The notes below the pieces were generated by a model, which was given only the letters and a program-made list of their open reading frames with translations, made no database searches and was not told the origin of the DNA. From contig PLKU01000101.1 in assembly GCA_003140705.1 (NCBI GenBank), positions 5,691 to 13,839 on the forward strand: 8,149 bases of DNA, written 5' to 3'. This DNA comes from Acidobacteriaceae bacterium (GTDB lineage: Bacteria; Acidobacteriota; Terriglobia; Terriglobales; Acidobacteriaceae). How positions within the stretch are numbered: the stretch's first letter is position 1; each line of letters begins with the position of its first letter. This document shows, piece after piece, positions 1 through 4,786 of this stretch. A program made the translations under genes and the position numbers.

Positions 1-962
1 GCGTCAACTACGGCTTCGGCTACGGCGGTGTCGGCTTCGCCGGCGGCGAGTGGCGCGGCGGAGCATTCGCCTACAACAGCGCGGTCGCGAACTTCGGCAG
101 CGTCCACGTGACCAACGTCTACGAGAACCGCGAGATCATCAACCGAAACACCATCGTGAATGCGAACCACGTCGCCTATAACGGCGGAGGCGGGATCCAG
201 GCCCATGCCTCGGCGACCGAGATGCAAGCGGCCAATGAGCACCACTTCGAGCCGACGGCGAACCAGACGCAACATGAGAGTTTTGCCGCGCAGGACCGTT
301 CGCAACTGGCCTCGGTGAACCATGGAAGTCCCGGAACGACGGCGGCGTCCAGTACTGAGGGCTACCACCAGATCTCGCAGCAGCACGCTAGTTCCCAGCC
401 CATCTCGTCTGCCGACCGGTCGGTGGGCCGCAACTACAACCCCAACAACCGCGAGGCCAACCAGGATCAGCGGATTGCCAACGGGTTGCGGAGCGGACAG
501 ATGACCTCAGGCGAAGCTGCCCGTGCGGAACGGACGCAGTCGGGAATTGACCAGCAGGTGCACAACGATCGCGTTGCCAACGGCGGCAAGCTGACCGGAG
601 CCGAGCGTCAGCATATCAACCAGGAGCAGAACGCGGCGAGCCGTCAGATCTATAACGAAAAACACAACGGAAACACAGTGAAGCCGAACGAAGTGGACGG
701 CCGTGAAGCCAATCAGCAGCAGCGCACAGCCCAGGGCCTGCGCAGCGGCGAAATGACTTCAGGCGAGGCTGCACGCACCAACCAGAACCAGGCGAATCTC
801 GCCCAGCAGGTCCACAATGAACGTACGGCCAACGGTGGCGCGCTGACCCAGCAAGAGAAGAAGCAGGCGAACCGCCAAGAGAACAAGAACAGCAAACAGA
901 TCTACAACGAGAAGCACAACAGCACCACTGCGAAAGGAGCACCCAAGAAGGGTGCACGCTAA
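1..962 (+). CDS. Envelope-type Gly/Tyr-rich protein with C-terminal helical repeats (5' partial)
   Basis: The reading frame is open from base 3 to the TAA at 960-962, so the start lies left of the window and the GTG at 108 is only an internal Val. The first ~35 visible residues are Gly/Tyr/Phe/Trp-rich (for example GFGYGGVGFAGGEW). An Asn-rich stretch follows, then a Gln/Ser/His-rich linker. This layout is what I know from acidobacterial secreted or envelope proteins annotated as YXWGXW or WXXGXW repeat proteins; the repeats themselves would lie upstream and are not seen. The last third holds two 73-residue repeats (450-668 and 702-920), each splitting into two ~36-residue units with the pattern R-x-A-N/Q-G ... 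L/M-T-x-x-E ... Q ... V/I-H/Y-N. The tail is basic (KGAPKKGAR). No catalytic motif is visible. A structural or surface role is inferred; the molecular function is unknown. Confidence 0.72.
   Translation, partial: VNYGFGYGGVGFAGGEWRGGAFAYNSAVANFGSVHVTNVYENREIINRNTIVNANHVAYNGGGGIQAHASATEMQAANEHHFEPTANQTQHESFAAQDRSQLASVNHGSPGTTAASSTEGYHQISQQHASSQPISSADRSVGRNYNPNNREANQDQRIANGLRSGQMTSGEAARAERTQSGIDQQVHNDRVANGGKLTGAERQHINQEQNAASRQIYNEKHNGNTVKPNEVDGREANQQQRTAQGLRSGEMTSGEAARTNQNQANLAQQVHNERTANGGALTQQEKKQANRQENKNSKQIYNEKHNSTTAKGAPKKGAR
450..920 (+). repeat. Coding tandem repeat, 2 x 73 aa (4 x ~36 aa half-units)
   Basis: Within the first gene, 450-668 and 702-920 encode near-parallel segments, both starting REANQ and ending QIYNEKHN, with a period of 252 bp. 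The first half of each contains LRSG(Q/E)MTSGEAAR. The second half contains (N)(D/E)R(V/T)ANGG(K/A)LT followed by a charged Gln-rich helix. By eye the DNA copies have diverged, mainly at third codon positions, so the duplication is not recent. The 12-residue spacer between copies is Asn/Lys/Pro-rich. The units look helical, with a short Gly-containing turn before each T-x-x-E helix start. The turn is vaguely EF-hand-like but lacks the full DxDxDG ligand set. Confidence 0.85.
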
Positions 963-996
963 AACATTCCCGGAAAGTCTGTAGGCCAAAACCCAT

Positions 997-1042
997 CGCC
1001 CTCAAGCTGAAGCGACCCAAAGGAAGCGGCGACTTGAGGGCG
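997..1042. terminator. Probable bidirectional terminator hairpin between convergent genes
   Basis: CGCCCTCAAG (997-1006) is perfectly complementary to CTTGAGGGCG (1033-1042), giving a 10-bp stem with a 26-nt loop. It sits midway between the stop of the envelope-type gene (962) and the stop of recJ (1077). The plus-strand 3' flank is moderately T-rich (TTGTTCATTT), and reading leftwards the minus strand has a TTTT run in its flank. The long loop and imperfect U tracts make this weaker than a canonical intrinsic terminator, but the location fits transcription ending from both sides. Confidence 0.5.
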
Positions 1043-1076
1043 TTGTTCATTTGGTCAAACACTCTCAGGCGCTGCG

Positions 1077-2876
1077 TTAAGCCGAAGGGAGAATGCCGGC
1101 GATCTCCACTTCGAGCCCGCCAAAGTCGGGGTGAGAGTTCTCGCGGATGCGGTAGGCGATATCGATAAGGGAGCCGCGCTTGAGAGCGAGCTCGTCAGCG
1201 CGTGCGGCAAGGTTCCATCCAACTGCGCGGATGGAACTGTGCGCGTTGGCTGAGATGGAATCGATTGAGGAAGAGATCGGGGACTGCAGAGAGAGTTCGA
1301 GCCGGATGTGGCGTTCTTTCATGATGCGGGGCGGAGCAAGCAGAAGAACGTTGCGAGCCACGAAGATGGGCTCTGGGTTGCCGTGTCCGAGTGGTTCAAG
1401 CTTGCAGAGCCAGCTTGCGAGCACGGGAGTGATCCGGTCGAGGGGCAGTTCGGCGTGAATGCGCAGCGTGTGCTCCGGCTCTCTGGCAGCGAGATGCTCT
1501 TCTGCATAAAGGCGGAGGCGGTGCTTGAGTTCAGGTAGGGAGTCGGCTGGCATGGCAAAACCGATGGCGAAGGCGTGGCCGCCGAAGCGAGTGAAAACAT
1601 CGGCGCAGGATTCGATGGCGTTGAGCAACTGAAATCCATCGACGGAGCGGCCGGAGCCGTGCGCCACACCGTCTTCGACGCTGACGACGATGGCGGGCTT
1701 GGCAGTTCTCTCAACGACGCGGGAAGCAAGAATGCCGATGACGCCGCGGTGCCAGCCCTTGCCGTCGATGACGAGCAGCCTGTCTGCGATTAATTCAGCA
1801 TCGGTGGCGAGCAGGCTCTCGATTGCGGAGAGCGCAGAGGCCTCAGCATCACGGCGCTCGCGGTTGAGGCGTTCAAGCTTGGCAGCGAGTTCAGCAGCAC
1901 GGGCGGAGTCGCGTGTCGAAAAGAGTTCGATGACTTCCGATGCGATGTCCATGCGTCCGGCGGCGTTGATCCTTGGGGCAATGCGGAAGGCGACATCGAA
2001 ACCTGTGAGCGGCTTGGCGGTGGGATCGAGAGCAGCGGCGGCGAAGAGAGCGCGCAGGCCATTTCCCACGGGCTTGCGTAGTTCGCGCAGGCCGAGCGCG
2101 GCAATCACCCGGTTTTCACCCTGAAGCGGAACAGCGTCGGCAATGGTGGCGATTGCGGCCATCTTCAAAAAACTTGGCAGCGTTTTGTCGCGGGTGCGGG
2201 TGGGATCGCGGCGCTGAAGAATGGCCTGTGCGAGCTTGAGGGCAATGGCCGCGCCACAGAGGGACTTCTCAGGATAGGGGCACCCGGGCTGGTTGGGATT
2301 CAGGATGGCCAGCGCATGCGGAACCGCGTCGTCCGCCTGCGTCAAGTGGTGGTCAGTGATGATGAGGTCGAGCCCGAGCTTACGTGCGCATTCGGCTTCA
2401 GCGAAAGCCCTCATGCCGGTATCGACAGTGATGACGAGCCGGACTCCATCGGCATATGCGGCTTCAAGCACCGAGGATTGGAGGCCGTAGCCCTCACGCA
2501 GGCGATGAGGGACATGAAACTGGACTACGCCGTCGAGCATTTCAATTGCAGTTTTCAGTAGGACCACGGCGGTGGTGCCGTCAACATCGTAGTCGCCGTA
2601 CAGCAGAATGGGCTGATGCGCAGCGATGGCTTGCTCCACGCGCTCGACGGCGGCAGTCATGCCTAGCATTAAAAAGGGATCGTTGAGGTGAGCCAGGTCA
2701 GGATTGAGGAAAGCGAAGGCCTGGCTAGCTGATGCGATGCCGCGAGCGACAAGCAGCTCTGCAAATACCATGGGGATTTGAGCATCCTGGGCAAGGTGGG
2801 CGGCTTCGCCGGGATGCGCGTCAGCAAGTGTCCACCGCTGACAAGGAGCAATCCGGGACGGGCTGGACGGAGTCAC
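1077..2876 (-). CDS. recJ: Single-stranded-DNA-specific 5'-3' exonuclease RecJ
   Basis: RecJ degrades single-stranded DNA 5' to 3' in RecF-pathway recombination, mismatch repair and base-excision repair, using a divalent-metal DHH phosphoesterase core. The 599-residue product carries the DHH motifs in order: YDVDG (residues 96-100), VDTG (151-154), TDHH (174-177), ADAVP (246-250) and PRINAAGR (301-308). The DHHA1 part follows with WHRGVIG (375-381), GSGRS (407-411) and FGGHAFAIGF (431-440). The C-terminal OB-fold region includes LEPLGHGNPEP (493-503). Length is slightly above the usual ~560-580, partly from a Ser-rich insert near 531-548. The GTG start at 2874-2876 keeps the conserved RWTLAD region. 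A GAGGA sits 13 nt upstream inside the end of the preceding gene, so initiation is probably coupled. The next in-frame Met (residue 36) would remove conserved sequence. The function call is firm; the exact start is less so. Confidence 0.96.
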   Translation of the reverse strand: MTPSSPSRIAPCQRWTLADAHPGEAAHLAQDAQIPMVFAELLVARGIASASQAFAFLNPDLAHLNDPFLMLGMTAAVERVEQAIAAHQPILLYGDYDVDGTTAVVLLKTAIEMLDGVVQFHVPHRLREGYGLQSSVLEAAYADGVRLVITVDTGMRAFAEAECARKLGLDLIITDHHLTQADDAVPHALAILNPNQPGCPYPEKSLCGAAIALKLAQAILQRRDPTRTRDKTLPSFLKMAAIATIADAVPLQGENRVIAALGLRELRKPVGNGLRALFAAAALDPTAKPLTGFDVAFRIAPRINAAGRMDIASEVIELFSTRDSARAAELAAKLERLNRERRDAEASALSAIESLLATDAELIADRLLVIDGKGWHRGVIGILASRVVERTAKPAIVVSVEDGVAHGSGRSVDGFQLLNAIESCADVFTRFGGHAFAIGFAMPADSLPELKHRLRLYAEEHLAAREPEHTLRIHAELPLDRITPVLASWLCKLEPLGHGNPEPIFVARNVLLLAPPRIMKERHIRLELSLQSPISSSIDSISANAHSSIRAVGWNLAARADELALKRGSLIDIAYRIRENSHPDFGGLEVEIAGILPSA

Positions 2877-2882
2877 GTGGAG

Positions 2883-3362
2883 TTACTCGTCCTCGTCGTC
2901 TACGCCATGGACGTCATCAATGACGATGTCCTGGAAGTTTTCAATGTCTTCAAGGAGCGTCTGGTAACGCTCATACCATTCAGTGGTGGATTCGTGGAGA
3001 AAGACCAGTCCCTGATAGACGAAGCCCAGCTGAATGTATCCGAGGTTTCCGGCGTACTTGCGCAACCACTGGGCTTCAACCAGCTCAGTGGCCTCTTCAT
3101 CGGGGAAGTTCATCTCGCTGGCTTCTTCAATCAGAGCTTCAAGTTCCCCGCGCTCCAGCGTCATCTCACTGAACGTGACGAATGGCGCGCCGACGTGCTT
3201 GGCCATCTCGACAAAGTCCTTCCATGCGTCGGGATTCTTATTCCCTTCCCAAACGATGGATGGAATGTCTTCAGTGACGTATCCGGGCAAGCGCATGAGG
3301 CCGTGACCTTCAATGAAGGCCACCATGTCGTCTTTCAGTGAGAGGAGGTTTTCCGTTGTCAT
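2883..3362 (-). CDS. Conserved-looking acidic hypothetical protein upstream of recJ
   Basis: I do not recognise this 159-residue protein. It starts MTTENLLSLK, is rich in Glu/Asp throughout and ends in a very acidic tail (VDDEDE). It has no signal peptide, membrane segment or Cys-based metal motif. It alternates predicted helices (around 68-100) with aromatic or hydrophobic strands (YIQLGFVYQGLVFLHE, 109-124), so a compact soluble alpha/beta protein is likely. ATG at 3362 is chosen because the frame further upstream (to 3551) reads as Ser/Arg/Pro-rich non-coding sequence. No Shine-Dalgarno precedes this ATG. A TTG two codons earlier is an alternative start. The stop lies 6 bp before the recJ start, so the two are almost surely cotranscribed and translationally coupled. 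A role linked to RecJ is possible from position only. Confidence 0.85.
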   Translation of the reverse strand: MTTENLLSLKDDMVAFIEGHGLMRLPGYVTEDIPSIVWEGNKNPDAWKDFVEMAKHVGAPFVTFSEMTLERGELEALIEEASEMNFPDEEATELVEAQWLRKYAGNLGYIQLGFVYQGLVFLHESTTEWYERYQTLLEDIENFQDIVIDDVHGVDDEDE

Positions 3363-3429
3363 AGTCAAGTATTCATTTTCGCAGATGGGGGCGGGTGCGC
3401 GGCGGGGTATTGTGGAAAGTCCGTAAGAA

Positions 3430-3508
3430 CAGGGAATAGGGACTAGCCACCCCAGCGACGAAGACCTGCCGCTACGGGCCCCGGCAGAGATCAGGGGCCA
3501 GGGACCAG
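3430..3508 (+). repeat. Short degenerate heptamer repeats (YAGGGRM) in intergenic DNA
   Basis: CAGGGAATAGGGACTAG (3430-3446) and CAGGGGCCAGGGACCAG (3492-3508) match at 13 of 17 positions. Each can be read as two and a half copies of a 7-bp unit close to YAGGGAC. They lie between the two divergent genes that start at 3362 and 3569 and flank a small GC-rich hairpin (CTGCCG 3466-3471 with CGGCAG 3482-3487). These could be remnants of a heptanucleotide tandem array or binding sites. With only two blocks, chance similarity in GC-rich DNA cannot be ruled out. Confidence 0.4.
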
Positions 3509-3554
3509 AAGGTTGACCCAGGGCCGGCCGTTTAGTCTGGAGGTATATCAATCC

Positions 3555-3560
3555 GGGAGG
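3555..3560 (+). promoter_or_regulatory. Shine-Dalgarno deciding the TTG start of the ferredoxin gene
   Basis: GGGAGG lies 8 nt before TTG at 3569-3571. No in-frame ATG or GTG exists near the protein's conserved N-terminal strand, so this site supports initiation at the rare TTG codon. Confidence 0.8.
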
Positions 3561-3568
3561 AACTTAGC

Positions 3569-3919
3569 TTGCCTTCATTTGAACGCCACGTCTTTGTCTG
3601 CCACAACACACGTCCCACCGATGCGCCGCGGCCATCGTGTACCACTGATGGAAAGAGCGAACTGCACACGCAGTTGCAGCAACTCACCAAGACCGCCGGG
3701 CTTGCTGGGCGGGTGCGAATCAACAAGTCGGGGTGCCTGGACCAGTGTGAGCACGGGCCCACAGTCGTCGTTTACCCAGAGGCAGTATGGTACGGCCACG
3801 TGAGGCCGGAAGATGCAGCGGCGATTGTGGAAGAGCACCTGATCGGCGGACGGCCTGTGGAGCGGCTGAGACTGGCGGAGGACTGTGTGAATACCAAGAG
3901 CTGCCCGCACCGGGGATGA
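3569..3919 (+). CDS. Thioredoxin-like [2Fe-2S] ferredoxin
   Basis: This 116-residue soluble protein is a thioredoxin-fold [2Fe-2S] ferredoxin (Shethna / NuoE-like family), a small cytoplasmic electron carrier. The cluster ligands are visible as C11, C24, C56 and C60. The spacing Cx12C ... Cx31C ... SGCLDQCEHGP matches the family pattern. It starts with the typical strand HVFVCHN and continues with TVVVYPEAVWYG and the 'DAAAIVEEHLIGGRPVERLRL' type C-terminal helix and tail. Two further cysteines lie in the tail (C106 and C112, DCVNTKSC). They are not part of the classical ligand set. Translation starts at TTG with a strong ribosome binding site 8 nt upstream. The gene stands alone, divergent from the recJ pair and convergent with the hemerythrin, so its redox partner is not indicated. 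Confidence in the family is high; the physiological role is unknown. Confidence 0.93.
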   Translation: MPSFERHVFVCHNTRPTDAPRPSCTTDGKSELHTQLQQLTKTAGLAGRVRINKSGCLDQCEHGPTVVVYPEAVWYGHVRPEDAAAIVEEHLIGGRPVERLRLAEDCVNTKSCPHRG

Positions 3920-4017
3920 TGGGCAGCCTGGTTGAAAGCTTTGCGTGCAAAGAATGGCAAGCTACGACGGGGAGTGCAGACAAGGAGAAGTTGTGGCGCT
4001 GCAGGGATCTTGAATCC

Positions 4018-4425
4018 TTAGGCGACTTCGTGGGCGTCAAGCCATGCGCCGTACAGTTGGTCGTCTTCGTGGATGTGGGCGTTGAACCAGTAGCGGAGGA
4101 AGCTGAGCGACTTGCTGGTGAGGGTCAGGCCATCCTGCTCGTGGCGGCCAAGCAGTTCTTCAACCTGCGCCAGCAACTGCTGGTGCTGGACGCTGTGCTC
4201 AGGGAGTTCCGGGTAGTGCGATGCTGCAAGGATCCCTTCTTCCGATGAGAAGTGTTGGCGAGTGCAATGGACGACCTGGCGTAGCAGGTGGGCAGTGACG
4301 CCCCGTTCCTCGCCCTCCAAGACCGCGGCGTAGAGTTCATTGATGGCTTGGTACAGCCTCTTGTGCTCATCGTCCATTGCGGGCACACCAACCGCATGAT
4401 CGTCGTTCCATGACAATAATGGCAT
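4018..4425 (-). CDS. Bacteriohemerythrin, single-domain di-iron O2-binding protein
   Basis: The 135-residue product is a stand-alone hemerythrin, a four-helix bundle with a non-heme di-iron site that reversibly binds oxygen. Roles proposed for the family include O2 delivery, O2 or NO sensing and iron handling. All seven expected ligands are present: H21 (DDEHKRL), H58 and E62 (HFSSEE), H77 and H81 (HSVQH), and H117 and D122 (HIHEDD). The N-terminal W6-N7 and 'VGVPAMDDEH' are also family-typical. The start is the ATG at 4423-4425, with AGGAG 5 nt upstream. An in-frame extension to 4518 is possible but would add an atypical 31 residues and ignore this site. Length is normal for the family. No fused signalling domain is present. 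It is divergent from the ATPase gene and convergent with the ferredoxin. Confidence 0.95.
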   Translation of the reverse strand: MPLLSWNDDHAVGVPAMDDEHKRLYQAINELYAAVLEGEERGVTAHLLRQVVHCTRQHFSSEEGILAASHYPELPEHSVQHQQLLAQVEELLGRHEQDGLTLTSKSLSFLRYWFNAHIHEDDQLYGAWLDAHEVA

Positions 4426-4430
4426 TCGTG

Positions 4431-4435
4431 CTCCT
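4431..4435 (-). promoter_or_regulatory. Shine-Dalgarno of the hemerythrin gene
   Basis: On the minus strand AGGAG precedes the ATG at 4425 by 5 nt. It fixes the start of the 135-residue protein rather than the longer open frame. Confidence 0.75.
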
Positions 4436-4474
4436 GTTGGCGGGTCTTGGACATGGAACAGCGCAGCAAAGGAA

Positions 4475-4483
4475 AGCATAGCA
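4475..4483 (-). promoter_or_regulatory. Possible extended -10 promoter for the hemerythrin gene
   Basis: On the minus strand TGCTATGCT matches an extended -10 element (TGnTATAAT with two mismatches). Transcription would start near 4468, giving a leader of about 43 nt before the ATG. No convincing -35 box is visible, which extended -10 promoters can tolerate. The call rests on sequence resemblance only. Confidence 0.35.
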
Positions 4484-4775
4484 AAGAAGGGGCTTGGCTG
4501 TGTTCTGGGGGCGATCATTCACTGTTCCCGAATCGCAATTTTCCCGAATCCGTCTGGAATTATGACCGTGCGTACCTCCACTTAAAGGGGAATCCTTGAC
4601 GACACGGAAGTTGTACTTTCAGATTTAGTTGATAACAGTACACTTAAACGACCAGCGAGAGCTATCGGCTTAAGGTGCTGCTTCATTTCCCGAACGATGT
4701 CGGGAGCAGCCTTTGATGATTCGCCAAGAAACTTGGAATTCCAAGGGTGGGGCCTGGGAAGACGAGGCCGCCACC
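4484..4775. promoter_or_regulatory. Divergent intergenic region between hemerythrin and ATPase genes
   Basis: The whole gap between the two starts is 361 bp and holds no convincing gene; this part contains several small signals. TTCCCGAATC occurs at 4525-4534 and 4541-4550, exactly 16 bp apart, and TTCCCGAA recurs at 4687-4694. CACTTAAA occurs at 4579-4586 and 4641-4648. TGTACT (4612-4617) and AGTACA (4637-4642) form a dyad around 19 AT-rich bases. TTGACG (4596-4601) followed after 17 bp by TCAGAT (4619-4624) is a weak sigma-70-like match for the rightward ATPase gene. Together these suggest a regulated divergent promoter region, but each element alone is weak. Confidence 0.4.
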
Positions 4776-4782
4776 GGGAGGG
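4776..4782 (+). promoter_or_regulatory. Shine-Dalgarno of the AAA+ ATPase gene
   Basis: GGGAGGG lies 4 nt before the ATG at 4787. It favours this start over the in-frame ATG at 4697, whose 30 extra residues are Arg/Gly-rich and unlike a protein domain. Confidence 0.7.
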
Positions 4783-4786
4783 CACC

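Noticed and set aside
108..110. GTG as start codon of the first gene
   Set aside because: The same frame continues open to the left edge with a Gly/Tyr/Trp-rich stretch that fits the protein type, so this GTG is an internal valine.
616..1062. Minus-strand open frames, some hydrophobic and Leu/Val-rich, opposite the repeat protein
   Set aside because: The apparent hydrophobicity is the complement of Gln/Asn/Glu codons in the real plus-strand gene, a common artefact.
2778..3341. Plus-strand open frame of 187 codons opposite the recJ-upstream gene and the start of recJ
   Set aside because: It lies fully antisense to two genes whose minus-strand frames are coherent. It shows no recognisable motif, so it is a GC-rich shadow frame.
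3513..3549. TTGACC followed by TATATC as a promoter for the ferredoxin gene
   Set aside because: The spacing is 25 bp, far from the usual 16-18. No good -10 hexamer lies at the proper distance.
3901..3952. Hairpins CTGCCC/GGGCAG (3901-3926) and CTTTGC/GCAAAG (3939-3952) as terminators between ferredoxin and hemerythrin
   Set aside because: Both stems are only 6 bp. Neither has a U tract, and the first overlaps the ferredoxin stop codon.
3787..4248. Plus-strand open frame of 153 codons overlapping the ferredoxin end and the hemerythrin
   Set aside because: It overlaps a ferredoxin in another frame and lies antisense to a hemerythrin with all ligands intact. Its composition is not protein-like at the start.
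4562..4585. Seven-codon open frame (ATG to TAA) in the hemerythrin-ATPase gap as a leader peptide
   Set aside because: It has no ribosome binding site, no regulatory codon run and no attenuator-like hairpin next to it.
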